Assembly (NCBI RefSeq): GCF_036880985.1
Contig: NZ_JBAJNO010000002.1
Span: 284,802-348,801, forward strand
Source of the DNA: Limibacter armeniacum
GTDB taxonomy: Bacteria > Bacteroidota > Bacteroidia > Cytophagales > Flammeovirgaceae
Length of the DNA stretch: 64,000 bases
Reading direction: 5' to 3'
Shown: positions 9,562 to 18,979 of the stretch, piece by piece
How the letters are laid out: every line of letters begins with the position of its first letter
How positions within the stretch are numbered: the stretch's first letter is position 1
Position numbers and translations under genes: made by a program
Notes under the pieces: generated by a model
Database searches by the model: none
What the model saw: the letters and a program-made list of their open reading frames with translations, nothing else
Told to the model about the DNA's origin: nothing

Positions 9562-11340
9562 ATGAAGAAAAGAATATATAAATATTGGTTGCTGTTGCTG
9601 CTGACTGGGTTGCTGACAGCTTGTGATGATTACTTGGATAAGACTGAAAGTGCGGACCTGACAGAAAAGGACGTATTTGGTACTTATGAAGACTTTCAGG
9701 GTTTTGTGGATCAAATGTATGGTTACGTGATTCCTTATTTTCAGAAGTCTATCACTGGTTCGCTTAATTATGGTGACCATGTGATCAATAACAGAGGTTT
9801 TTCTCCTTCAGGCGCATTCGATGGTGGCAACTACTGGTATGTTTGGAGTAATACACTTCATAATATTCTATACAAGCTTGACAATGGTACTGAAAAAGGC
9901 TTGTGGAGCGAATCTTGGTATGGAATCCGAGCTGCTAATGTAGCATTGTCCCATATGGACGACCTAGTATCCGCTACGCAGGAAGAAAAGGATTTACTAA
10001 AAGGTCAGGCACATTTCTTTAGGGCATATTTTCATTGGGAGTTGATCAGGTTTTGGGGAGGACTTCCCTATATCGATCGAGCTTTCAAGCCGTCTGATAA
10101 CATGCAGATGCCTAGGCTTTCTTACAGAGAGACGACTGAGCGTCTTATAGCGGATCTTGATACAGCAGCCATGTTGTTACCTGAAGATTGGGACCGTACT
10201 TCTTTCGGGCAGTTGATCTCAACAGAGACACAAAGCAGTACTGTTGGAAGAGCCACAAAAGGAGCTGCATTGGGGATCAAAGCAAAAGCGCTGATGTATG
10301 CAGCCAGTCCATTGATGAACGATGACAACGGTTACCAGTACAATACAGTACTATGCGAAAGAACAGCAGAAGCAGCATGGAACGTGATTGAATTGGCTGA
10401 TAAGGGTATTTACAAGTTATTGCCATGGTCGTCATACTCTGACAATTTCCACAAGAACGATGGGTCAGTTCCTTGGACTGATGAGGTAATTTGGGAAGCG
10501 ATCAATCCTGGTGTAGGTAACAGTAGAATGAACAACTTCCACGGCAGGATCTTCAATCCGGGACGTTTCGGCGGCAATGCTGTAATGGAAGCTCCTACTC
10601 AAAACATTGTGGACCTTTTCGAAATGGCGAATGGTTACCCAATTGAGCACCCCTCTTCGGGCTATGATCCAAATGACCCTTGGACTGGACGCGACCCAAG
10701 ATTCTATAATGCCATATTGTTGGATGGTACCAAGTGGATCCTGAAGAACAATAATGCTGCTGCTTACATCCAAACGTACATAGGTGGACAGGACAGGGGC
10801 AATGATGCCAGTCGTACAGGCTACATGATCAAAAAGTATTGGCCAATTGGCGTAAACAAAGTGGATAAGAACTGGAATCAGTTTCGTTTTCAGGCCCCTC
10901 ACTTGAGGTTGGCAGATATCTACCTGATATATGCTGAAGCAGTAAACGAAGTCTATGGGCCAAACGAAGCACCAACTTTTAATGGGAAGACCGGTATGAC
11001 TGCTACAGAAGCTGTCAACATTATCCGAAATAGGGCAAACATGCCAAGCCTGACAGCAGAGTTTTCAGGTTCAAAAGATGCTTTGCGTGAGAAAATCAGA
11101 AATGAGCGAGCGATTGAGTTTTGCTTTGAAGGTCATCGTTGGTTTGACTTAAGGCGTTGGCATATAGCCCACTTGCCTGAATACAAGCCACTTTATGGAC
11201 TAGAGTTTGACAAGAACCACACCTATTTCAAGAAAGTATGGATACAGGATCGTGTGTTTGATGAACGCAATTACTGGTTACCGCTTCCAGTTAATCAGAC
11301 CCAACTGTATGAAGGTTTCGGGCAAAATACGGGATGGTAA
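9562..11340 (+). CDS. SusD/RagB-type surface glycan-binding lipoprotein (pair 1)
   Basis: Outer-leaflet lipoprotein that caps the SusC barrel and binds the incoming glycan. 592 residues. The signal peptide ends in the lipobox LLTAC, with the lipidated Cys near residue 21, followed by DDYLDK, the usual SusD opening. Helical TPR-like segments such as GQAHFFRAYFHWELIRFWGGLPYI are typical. The C-terminal RagB signature is present (IRNERAIEFCFEGHRWFDLRRW), as is the WLPLPVNQ ending. It starts 12 bp after its SusC and is certainly co-transcribed with it. Confidence 0.94.
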   Translation: MKKRIYKYWLLLLLTGLLTACDDYLDKTESADLTEKDVFGTYEDFQGFVDQMYGYVIPYFQKSITGSLNYGDHVINNRGFSPSGAFDGGNYWYVWSNTLHNILYKLDNGTEKGLWSESWYGIRAANVALSHMDDLVSATQEEKDLLKGQAHFFRAYFHWELIRFWGGLPYIDRAFKPSDNMQMPRLSYRETTERLIADLDTAAMLLPEDWDRTSFGQLISTETQSSTVGRATKGAALGIKAKALMYAASPLMNDDNGYQYNTVLCERTAEAAWNVIELADKGIYKLLPWSSYSDNFHKNDGSVPWTDEVIWEAINPGVGNSRMNNFHGRIFNPGRFGGNAVMEAPTQNIVDLFEMANGYPIEHPSSGYDPNDPWTGRDPRFYNAILLDGTKWILKNNNAAAYIQTYIGGQDRGNDASRTGYMIKKYWPIGVNKVDKNWNQFRFQAPHLRLADIYLIYAEAVNEVYGPNEAPTFNGKTGMTATEAVNIIRNRANMPSLTAEFSGSKDALREKIRNERAIEFCFEGHRWFDLRRWHIAHLPEYKPLYGLEFDKNHTYFKKVWIQDRVFDERNYWLPLPVNQTQLYEGFGQNTGW

Positions 11341-11365
11341 AATCGAAGCTTAAAAACCTAAAATC

Positions 11366-14300
11366 ATGAATGCTACAATCAAATATATAATTGGGGTCAT
11401 AGGTTTATGCTTACTGATGTCTGCAGGAGCCTATGCCCAGAAGAAAAAGGCACTTGAGGTTATTACCTCAGAAGTCAGAAATCAGTACGGTTCCCCTGTA
11501 GAAGGAGTATTGGTTTCGTCTGAAGAAGGATCAATTGAAACCTATACAGACGCAGCGGGTAAGTTTTCGATCAAGGCAAGCCCTACGGGGAAAGTGATGC
11601 TGGAAGCAGATGGTCATTATACAAAGGTATTGACTGTAAGTGAAATAAAAGGTGCAGCAGGGATTGAATTGGAGAGCGCGCCTTATCAGATGGGACCTGA
11701 TGATATGGTCAATGTACCCTTTTCAAAACAGCCAAAAAGGTTAATGGTGGGCAGTGCCACTTCACTCGATATCAATAAAATCTTTGAGCAGGATACAAGA
11801 CAAAGTGTTTATGGAGCACTGAACGGTAGGGTGCCAGGTACCTTGCAAGGTTTAAATGTCAGAGGCCTAGGAGATGCCTTGGTCGTAGTGGATGGGATTC
11901 CTAGACCTGCTAATACCATTAACTTGTTGGAAGTGGAAAAGATTACTGTTCTGAGGGATGTAACGGCAAGAATGCTCTATGGTTCTCAAGCAGATAAAGG
12001 GGTAATACTGGTTACTACCAAACGAGGAAAAGCTAACAAGAAGCAAATTAGGGTATTTGCCGAAACTGGTGTAATGGAAGCCATTTCTCTCCCAAAATAT
12101 TTGGGTACACCAGAATATATGCAGCTTTATAATGAAGCATTGGCTAATGATGGAAGAGACCCTAGGTTTTCGGATGATCAGATTAGGATAGCGTCCAAAG
12201 ACAGTTTACCATTGATCTATCCGAACGAGAATTACTACAGCGATAGTTACCTGAAAGACTATAATTCCTACAGCAAGATTTTGACTGAAATGTCAGGAGG
12301 AAATGATGTAGCGCAATATTATTTAAATATCGGTTGGGACCAGACAGGTTCTTTCCTAAATGCAGGAGCAGGAGAAAGTGAAAAGAGCAACCGATTCAAT
12401 ATCAGAGGTAATACAGATGTTGCGATCAATGACTATATCACGGCACGTCTTGATGTCGTAGCGATTCTGGACAAGCAGAAAGGACCAAAAGGGGATTATT
12501 GGAAAAATGCCTCAGAATTTTTGCCTTTTAATTATCCAGCACTGATTCCAGCAAGTCTGTTACCCGAGGAGATGCGTAATTCTGCTACCCTAATTGACAA
12601 CCAGTATGTGCTTGGAGGAACATCGCAATATACTACCAATATCTATGGAGACATGACTTTGGCAGGAACAGAAGAGTTGACACAACGTACAGCCCAATTG
12701 AATACTGGACTAGACTTTGACCTGAGCGGTATTACCAAAGGATTGACTTTCAAGTCATTTTTGAGCTTTGATTTCCATAATTACTCTCAAAACAATCAGA
12801 CCAATACCTATGCAGTGTATGAAACACAGGTGCTTCAGTCAGTAAACGGGGCGGACAGTCTGGCTTTCAACAGGATTGGCACAGATGATCAATCCGGTAA
12901 ACTCAATATATCAGATGCTTACTTCTATAGAAGAATTGGCTATTACGGTATGTTGGATTACCAACGTACTTTCAATGAAAAGCATATGGTATCGGTCACG
13001 GCTTTGGCTTACGCTGACCGTTTCCAGACAGAAGGGGTGATTCAGGATGACAAGAATCTTCATTTTGGGTTGAGAGCACACTATGCTTTTGATAACAAAT
13101 ATCTGGTGGAATTGGATGCAGTACAAGCTGGAACTCTCAGGTTGAATGAAGACAATCGCTGGGCATTCTCGCCAGCATTGGGTGCTGGATGGATTTTGTC
13201 AGAGGAGTCATTCCTACAAGGAAATAAGTTAATTAACTTCTTGAAACTGAAAGCAAGTGCAGGTCTGATCAACAGTGATCAGGGCGTGAGTGATTATTAC
13301 CTTTATACCAATACCTATCAGCAGAACGGTACCTATACTTACTATGATGGTCTGGCACAGAATGACTACATGAAAATCAATAATGTGGGTAATCCTAACC
13401 TGTCATGGGTCAAAAGGTTTGAGTTGAACGCAGGTTTTGAGTTAGCTGCATTCAAGGATCAGCTTTATATGGAAGCCAACTATTTCAGGAGCAAATTCTA
13501 CGACTCTATTGTAAAGCGTAACAATGTTTACCCAGCTTACCTTGGAGGTTACTTGCCTTATGAAAACTATGGGGAATACCTCGATCAGGGTTTGGAATTA
13601 GGCATTAATGTGAGGAAGAAAAAAGGGGATTTACTGATGACTTTTGGTGCTAATTTGCTGTATGCAGTACCAAAAGTAGTGGAAGTGGATGAACCTGCAT
13701 TTGAAGACAGTTACAGGCTGAAGCAGGGCAAGTCGACTGATGCCACCTTTGGCTATGTGGCGGAAGGTTTCTTCCAAAGTCAGGAAGAAATCGAATCAAG
13801 TCCAGTCCAATCGTTTGGTGCAGTACAACCTGGTGATATCAAGTATAAAGACCTGAATGGAGACAATATCATTGATGAGGCTGACCAACAACTAATTGGA
13901 AACTCAAGAGCAAGGCTCTCATTAGGGGTGAATCTCTCAGTGAAATATAAGAACCTGGAATTGTTTGCATTGGGAACAGCTCAAAAGGGAAAAGAAGTGA
14001 TTTACAACTCTGCTTATGACTGGGTCTATGGGGACCGAAAATATTCGGAGGTTGTACAAGGAAGATGGACACCAGAATCGGCTTCTACTGCGACTTATCC
14101 GAGACTGAGCGCACAGAACAATGCCAATAACTTCAGAAACTCTACTTTCTGGATGGTGTCTGACGATCATTTCAATCTTGGAGTTGTTCAGTTGACTTAC
14201 CACTTACCTAGTAGCTGGGCAAATAAGGCAGCCATGAAGAATGCGAACCTATTTATAAAGGGTAATAACCTGTTGACCATTGGACCTTCGAGTGAGAGAA

Positions 14301-14368
14301 GACAGCTATCAGTAGGCGGTAACCCGCAGACAAGGTTGTATTCAGTAGGCTTCAGGACATCATTTTAA
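11366..14368 (+). CDS. SusC-like TonB-dependent receptor, divergent (pair 2)
   Basis: Second outer-membrane importer of the operon, 1000 residues. The signal peptide ends at AYAQ. An N-terminal carboxypeptidase-regulatory-like domain spans about 30-110. The plug follows (LNVRGLGDALVVVDGIPRP; YGSQADKGVILVTTKRG), then a long barrel ending GFRTSF. The usual EIVVVGYG-type TonB box is missing. The corresponding stretch reads DDMVNVPFSKQPKR, where MVNVPF may act as an atypical box. The short spacing to SusD pair 2 (19 bp) marks it as a working pair. The divergence from pair 1 suggests a different oligosaccharide or a more structural surface role. Confidence 0.9.
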   Translation: MNATIKYIIGVIGLCLLMSAGAYAQKKKALEVITSEVRNQYGSPVEGVLVSSEEGSIETYTDAAGKFSIKASPTGKVMLEADGHYTKVLTVSEIKGAAGIELESAPYQMGPDDMVNVPFSKQPKRLMVGSATSLDINKIFEQDTRQSVYGALNGRVPGTLQGLNVRGLGDALVVVDGIPRPANTINLLEVEKITVLRDVTARMLYGSQADKGVILVTTKRGKANKKQIRVFAETGVMEAISLPKYLGTPEYMQLYNEALANDGRDPRFSDDQIRIASKDSLPLIYPNENYYSDSYLKDYNSYSKILTEMSGGNDVAQYYLNIGWDQTGSFLNAGAGESEKSNRFNIRGNTDVAINDYITARLDVVAILDKQKGPKGDYWKNASEFLPFNYPALIPASLLPEEMRNSATLIDNQYVLGGTSQYTTNIYGDMTLAGTEELTQRTAQLNTGLDFDLSGITKGLTFKSFLSFDFHNYSQNNQTNTYAVYETQVLQSVNGADSLAFNRIGTDDQSGKLNISDAYFYRRIGYYGMLDYQRTFNEKHMVSVTALAYADRFQTEGVIQDDKNLHFGLRAHYAFDNKYLVELDAVQAGTLRLNEDNRWAFSPALGAGWILSEESFLQGNKLINFLKLKASAGLINSDQGVSDYYLYTNTYQQNGTYTYYDGLAQNDYMKINNVGNPNLSWVKRFELNAGFELAAFKDQLYMEANYFRSKFYDSIVKRNNVYPAYLGGYLPYENYGEYLDQGLELGINVRKKKGDLLMTFGANLLYAVPKVVEVDEPAFEDSYRLKQGKSTDATFGYVAEGFFQSQEEIESSPVQSFGAVQPGDIKYKDLNGDNIIDEADQQLIGNSRARLSLGVNLSVKYKNLELFALGTAQKGKEVIYNSAYDWVYGDRKYSEVVQGRWTPESASTATYPRLSAQNNANNFRNSTFWMVSDDHFNLGVVQLTYHLPSSWANKAAMKNANLFIKGNNLLTIGPSSERRQLSVGGNPQTRLYSVGFRTSF

Positions 14369-14387
14369 GCTATAAAAATCGCTAACG

Positions 14388-16064
14388 ATGAAAAGACTAA
14401 TCATACATACGATAATTGGGTTGACAGGGGCGGTTGTATTGGGGTGTAACAGCTTTCTGGAACCCGAGCGAGACAATCAGTTAACAGAGGAACAGGTACT
14501 GGCCAATCCCGCTTTTGCCGAAGGGTTGCTGCTCAATGCATATCAGGCATTGCCAGTAGATTATAACTTTGAGGAGGTGGCTACTGATGATGCAGTCACC
14601 AATAACAAAGGAGACAACTTTTTAAGAATGGCGACAGGGGAGTGGACGTCTACCTTTAACCCGATAGGTATTTGGGACAAGGCTTATGAGCAGCTTCACT
14701 ACATCAACTTGTTTATGGAAAGGATTGATGAAGTGGAATGGTCGTGGGAAAGTGAGGAACAGGATCGTCTACACGCACAAAGATTAAAAGGAGAAGCCTA
14801 TGGCTTGCGTGCATGGTATACATTTGAATTACTTAAAAGGCACGGAGGAGTGGTCAATGGTGAGGTGATGGGAGTACCTATATTGACCAAGTCACTCACT
14901 GTCGCTGATGACTGGAAATTACCAAGAAGTTCATATCAGGAGAGTGTCGTACAAATTATGGCAGATTGTGACAGTGCCCTTGCTTTGCTGACAGATAAGT
15001 ATGAGAATTCAGGAAACTCAGACTACAATGCTACTTTTGGAGAAAGGTTCGAGAACCGGATGAATGGATGGGCAGTGCAGGCACTGAAGGCAAGAGTTGC
15101 CTTACATGCAGCAAGCCCTGCTTTTAATGAAGGTGAAGGAGATTGGGAGATGGCAGCTTTAGCGGCAGGTAAGTTGATTGAGGCAAATGGAGGAGTGTCA
15201 GCCCTTTCGGCTACAGGGGATATCTTCTACAAAGATCAAGATGACTCAGATATCATCTGGAGACATAAATTTGTCAATAACATTGGAAGAGAATCCAATA
15301 ATTACCCGCCATCACTTTTTGGAAAAGGTAGAACCAACCCAACCCAAAACCTGGTAGATGCATTTCCTATGCAGAACGGCTTTCCAATTACGGATGCGGC
15401 GAGTGGTTATGACCCAAGTGACCCATACGCCAACCGAGACCCCCGTTTGGCTGAGTATATTATCTATAATGGAAGCAAGTTAAAAGGAAACACTATCCTG
15501 ACAGGTATATCTTCTGCCAAAGACGGTATAGATGTCACTTTGGAGTCGACCCGTACAGGTTATTACCTTAAAAAATTTATAAATGAGGCAGTAAATCTCG
15601 ACCCAAAAAATACTTCCAATGGGGTACACTTCTACACACTTATCCGATTTACTGAAGTATACCTGATCTATGCCGAAGCAGCCAATGAAGCATGGGGACC
15701 TGATGCTGATCCGTTGGGTATTGGGTTTACGGCAAGAGATGTGGTGTCAGCTATTCGCAAACGAGCGGGAATTGATATGACAGACGCTTATCTGGTAGCA
15801 GCAGTATCCAAAACGCAGTTTAGAGAACTGGTACAAAATGAGAGAAGGCTGGAGTTAAGCTTTGAAGGCTTCCGTTTTTGGGATTTGAGAAGGTGGGACA
15901 AGCCTTTGAACGAAGAAGCGAAAGGAATCTTTATAGCAGAAGATGGAAGTGCCGAAGTAAAGGTTGTGGAGGCTCGAAACTTTAACAATTACATGCAGTA
16001 TGGACCTGTTCCCTATGGCGAAACCCAGAAGTATAATCTGCCACAGAATACAGGTTGGCAATAG
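14388..16064 (+). CDS. SusD/RagB-type surface lipoprotein (pair 2)
   Basis: Glycan-binding lid of the second importer, 558 residues. The signal peptide ends with the lipobox VVLGC (Cys near 20), then NSFLEPERDNQLTEEQ, a common SusD start. RagB features: RLKGEAYGLRAWYTFELLKRHGG in the helical half, the DPSDPYANRDPRL motif that many SusD proteins share, and LVQNERRLELSFEGFRFWDLRRW near the end. It is 19 bp downstream of its SusC and 42 bp upstream of the DUF1735-type lipoprotein, all in one operon. Confidence 0.93.
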   Translation: MKRLIIHTIIGLTGAVVLGCNSFLEPERDNQLTEEQVLANPAFAEGLLLNAYQALPVDYNFEEVATDDAVTNNKGDNFLRMATGEWTSTFNPIGIWDKAYEQLHYINLFMERIDEVEWSWESEEQDRLHAQRLKGEAYGLRAWYTFELLKRHGGVVNGEVMGVPILTKSLTVADDWKLPRSSYQESVVQIMADCDSALALLTDKYENSGNSDYNATFGERFENRMNGWAVQALKARVALHAASPAFNEGEGDWEMAALAAGKLIEANGGVSALSATGDIFYKDQDDSDIIWRHKFVNNIGRESNNYPPSLFGKGRTNPTQNLVDAFPMQNGFPITDAASGYDPSDPYANRDPRLAEYIIYNGSKLKGNTILTGISSAKDGIDVTLESTRTGYYLKKFINEAVNLDPKNTSNGVHFYTLIRFTEVYLIYAEAANEAWGPDADPLGIGFTARDVVSAIRKRAGIDMTDAYLVAAVSKTQFRELVQNERRLELSFEGFRFWDLRRWDKPLNEEAKGIFIAEDGSAEVKVVEARNFNNYMQYGPVPYGETQKYNLPQNTGWQ

Positions 16065-16106
16065 GAATAGAAGAACTTTTAAGAGAATCAATTAAAAGAT
16101 TGAAAT

Positions 16107-17129
16107 ATGAAAAAACTATGGCTGATACTGGCATTTGCTTGTGGACTACAGGCATGTGAAAATCAGGAAGTGGAATTTGAAGACTTTGAATACAAGGCTG
16201 TATACTTTCCACTACAATATCCGCTACGTACACTCTCACTGGGAGAGGATCGGATCGATAACTCACTGGATAAGGAGTTGAAATTCCATATCGGCGTAGG
16301 GGTAGGAGGTATGTATGAGAATACCCGAGATTGGGAAGTGTCGTTTGAGGTAGACAATACTTTGGCTTCTAATCTTATTAATGCAGATGGTGATACGGTA
16401 GAGGCCTTGCCAGAGTCGTATTATACATTGGCGCCGAATGGTAAGGCAATCATTCCGTCCGGCTCTTTTCAGGGGCTTATACAGGTACAACTGACAGACG
16501 CATTTCTGGATGATCCAATGGCATTTAAGGATCATTATATGATTCCGCTTAAGATCGTAAGTTCTAATGCTGATACGGTATTAAGGGGGCTACCCAATAT
16601 CGCGAACCCTGACCGCAGAATCCTGACACATTGGGATGTACAGCCAAAAGATTTTACCCTTTTCGGTATCAAGTTCGTTAACGGGCTGCATGGCAAATAT
16701 CTACACAGAGGGATTGACATAGCCTATGATGCTACTGGTGTCGCTGTAGACACAGCGATCTACCGTAGAGACTATGTGGTAAATGATGAGGTGTGGAGTG
16801 CTGAAACTTCGGGACGTAACAGCGTGATTCTTCATGGAACAGGGCGTAATAGTGGAGAAGGCGGTAATTATATGATGCATCTGTCATTGGGAACGGATGA
16901 GAAAACAATCACCGTGGATGCTGTGGAAGGGGCGAATGTGGCTGTGACAGCAAATGGTACCTGTGAGTGGATAAAAGGTGGCGACGAATGGGGTGGTGAG
17001 AAAAGAGATGTACTGCACCTGAGCTACAGCTATGTGGACGGCGCAATGACCCACCAGGTACAGGACACGCTTGTATTCAGGGACAGAGGCATTCACTTCG
17101 AAGAGATCAGCGTGCAGGTGGTGGAGTAA
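16107..17129 (+). CDS. DUF1735-type surface glycan-binding lipoprotein (SusE-position)
   Basis: Lipoprotein of 340 residues with lipobox GLQAC (Cys near 17). The N-terminal half (about 25-160) reads like the DUF1735 beta-sandwich found behind SusD genes: YKAVYFPLQYPLRTL, then YYTLAPNGKAIIPSGSFQGLIQVQLTD and YMIPLKIVSSNADTVLRG. The C-terminal half (about 180-340) looks like an all-beta lipocalin-like domain of the DUF5627 sort (NGLHGKYLHRGIDIAYD). Proteins in this position usually bind the PUL polysaccharide at the cell surface; they are not enzymes. The domain call comes from pattern recognition only. Last gene of the first SusC/D operon. Confidence 0.8.
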   Translation: MKKLWLILAFACGLQACENQEVEFEDFEYKAVYFPLQYPLRTLSLGEDRIDNSLDKELKFHIGVGVGGMYENTRDWEVSFEVDNTLASNLINADGDTVEALPESYYTLAPNGKAIIPSGSFQGLIQVQLTDAFLDDPMAFKDHYMIPLKIVSSNADTVLRGLPNIANPDRRILTHWDVQPKDFTLFGIKFVNGLHGKYLHRGIDIAYDATGVAVDTAIYRRDYVVNDEVWSAETSGRNSVILHGTGRNSGEGGNYMMHLSLGTDEKTITVDAVEGANVAVTANGTCEWIKGGDEWGGEKRDVLHLSYSYVDGAMTHQVQDTLVFRDRGIHFEEISVQVVE

Positions 17130-17151
17130 GGTAGTATCCATATGGTCAATT

Positions 17152-17252
17152 GTAGGATCACGCCTATGGCGTGCTCTCGCAAAACACCCTTACTGGGCGC
17201 CACGAAACACGTGCCCGTGGTACGATCGAACACGGCATAGCCCTGATCCTAC
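17152..17252. repeat. 101-bp imperfect palindromic element
   Basis: The two 22-bp ends (17152-17173 and 17231-17252) are inverted copies with four mismatches. The outermost nine bases, GTAGGATCA and TGATCCTAC, pair perfectly. An inner hairpin CCACG/CGTGG lies between them. It sits 22 bp after the DUF1735-type gene, so it could end that transcript or be a small non-autonomous mobile element. Confidence 0.55.
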
Positions 17253-17377
17253 GGGGGCGGTTGACCCCAACACAAAACTGCCGATTTCAATAACACATCT
17301 GCATCATTAAGATAATCAGATCGGAATCCCTCATGCTGCCCAGCAGGATTGGGGATTTCTTTTTCAAGACAACTAGG

Positions 17378-18073
17378 ATGAATAAGCAATATATACTGGT
17401 GAGCGGGCTACTGCTGCTGCTGACAGTGTCTTTGTCAGGCGTGAAAGGAACAGGCAAGAACAGTCCCTGTCAGGCTGACTACAGGGAAGTCAACAAAATG
17501 GTGATCATGGATGCGGCTTCCTTGCCTGACACGGGTGGCTGGGTTATGAAGCAATCAGGTAATGACTATACAGGCAAAGGGTTTATGGAATGGGAAGGTG
17601 ATAACTGCTTCAGGCAACCTCAAGGTGGGATGCTCACGGTCTCATTTCAGATCACGACCGGTGGACGATACTGTTTTATCTGGAGAAACAGGGTTGGAGA
17701 GGGAGATAACCCCACGGAAGCCAATGATTCATGGGTACGCTTTCCGGATGCCTCAGCCTATTACGGTGAGTTGAAAGGGCAAAAGAAATACCCTAAAGGC
17801 TTAGACAAACAACCTTATACCAATGGGGTATCTGTCGATGGTTGGATGAAAGTGTTCCACCATAACAAGCACTTGGACTGGACCTGGCATACCCGCACCA
17901 GTGACCACGAAGGGATGGAACTCTTTGCTGAATTTGACCAGCCTGGCCAATATACCTTGCAAATAGCAGGGAGGTCAAGGCACCATCAAATCGACAGGAT
18001 CGTGCTTTACCATACATCAGTGGAAAAGGGAGTGGCCACCGATTCCGCTACTGCTGAAACCCGTTGCCAATAG
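17378..18073 (+). CDS. Secreted beta-sandwich-like protein, possible carbohydrate-binding module
   Basis: 231 residues with a signal peptide ending near VKGTG and no lipobox, so probably periplasmic or released. The start is taken at 17378; an upstream in-frame ATG at 17333 would add 15 residues that spoil the signal peptide. The mature part is rich in aromatic residues and beta strands (GKGFMEWEGDNCF, GRYCFIWRNRVGEGDN, DSWVRFPDA, WMKVFHHNKHLDWTWHTRT, GQYTLQIAGRSRHHQIDRIVLY). This layout is like galactose-binding-domain or CBM-like modules fused to algal polysaccharidases. I do not recognise a named family. No catalytic motif is seen. It lies between the first PUL operon and the IS30-like gene and may be a free-standing binding module. 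Confidence 0.6.
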   Translation: MNKQYILVSGLLLLLTVSLSGVKGTGKNSPCQADYREVNKMVIMDAASLPDTGGWVMKQSGNDYTGKGFMEWEGDNCFRQPQGGMLTVSFQITTGGRYCFIWRNRVGEGDNPTEANDSWVRFPDASAYYGELKGQKKYPKGLDKQPYTNGVSVDGWMKVFHHNKHLDWTWHTRTSDHEGMELFAEFDQPGQYTLQIAGRSRHHQIDRIVLYHTSVEKGVATDSATAETRCQ

Positions 18074-18129
18074 GGTAAAGAACATACATGGCTTTGCTTT
18101 TGTAGCAGGGTTTTCCCTATTTTATCTGC

Positions 18130-18699
18130 ATGATACTGTCCCTTAACACGCCTCTCCGATCTTTCCATCACCTGACCAAGGCACAGCGTATGGCGATCAG
18201 CCTCTTCCTGCAGATGGGCAGGTCTCAGGCGGTTATTGCCCAGCTACTGGGAGTACACCGCTCCACCATATGCAGAGAGGTGAAGCGCAACTCCGTTGAC
18301 GGCATCTATGACCCCTTCAAGGCTGAGCAACTGTATCAGGCAAGGCTTTTTGTAAGAGGGAGCGCCCGCAAGCCAGGCGTGATCCTGCCCAACCTCTTTC
18401 CCCGGAAAGCTGCGGCACTTCCCTATGGGCGGGTATGTACAGCCTGGCATGCAGACTATGAGGACCATTACCTCAGACAGTGTACCGGAGGGAACTGCTT
18501 AGCCTTCAGAAGCCCCAGCTTCTTCAAGCTGAGGGAGAAACCCATTCAGCCCCGTCTTAACCGGCCCAATGTCAGGCTGTTGCTCAGCCAGTGGAAGAAA
18601 TTAGTCCCACGGGCAAGAGACTTCCAGACCGCCAAACCTGACCACCCCCACCAGCTGATACAAGTTATCTTGCCCCAGCCTCAGGAGCAGTATGCCTAG
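18130..18699 (+). CDS. Solitary IS30-type helix-turn-helix protein, probably a transposase remnant
   Basis: 189 residues. Positions about 12-75 match the N-terminal helix-turn-helix of IS30 transposases: HLTKAQRMAISLFLQMG, then IAQLLGVHRSTICREVKRN and YDPFKAEQ. The remaining 110 residues are proline- and arginine-rich and show no DDE integrase core, so it cannot transpose. The DNA here is visibly more GC-rich than the PUL genes, which suggests separate ancestry. It may be a decayed insertion sequence or a domesticated DNA-binding protein. A terminator follows at 18770. Confidence 0.55.
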   Translation: MILSLNTPLRSFHHLTKAQRMAISLFLQMGRSQAVIAQLLGVHRSTICREVKRNSVDGIYDPFKAEQLYQARLFVRGSARKPGVILPNLFPRKAAALPYGRVCTAWHADYEDHYLRQCTGGNCLAFRSPSFFKLREKPIQPRLNRPNVRLLLSQWKKLVPRARDFQTAKPDHPHQLIQVILPQPQEQYA

Positions 18700-18769
18700 C
18701 TGTTGCCAAGAGGTACTGTTTATCTTCCTTTATCGCCTGAAAGTGTCATGCGACCTGACAATCTTACGG

Positions 18770-18795
18770 CCGACAGCCTTGCTGCCGGTTTTTTT
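18770..18795 (+). terminator. Rho-independent terminator after the IS30-like gene
   Basis: The arms CCGACAGC and GCTGCCGG (one mismatch) around a 3-nt loop are followed by seven T. It ends rightward transcription of the 17.4-18.7 kb genes. Confidence 0.7.
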
Positions 18796-18887
18796 GTGCC
18801 AATACTCAGAGGCAAAGTACAGGAGTAGTGCTGCTGCAGATGATGTTGCAATAGTTCACGTGATCCGTAACCATCAGCCAACCTAAA

Positions 18888-18929
18888 GCCCCCTACAGGT
18901 ACCTTGCTTGGCTTGTTCCTGTAGGGGGC
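18888..18929. repeat. Strong 12-bp inverted repeat
   Basis: GCCCCCTACAGG and CCTGTAGGGGGC are perfect inverted arms separated by 18 nt. There is no T run on either side. It lies between the convergent IS30-like gene and sulfatase and may act as a transcription barrier or be the end of a decayed element. I see nothing else in 18800-18979. Confidence 0.6.
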
Positions 18930-18979
18930 GGACCTCCATCCGTTAAAGGCGAGTGTAGCCTCTTGTCCTGTGCTTGCTT

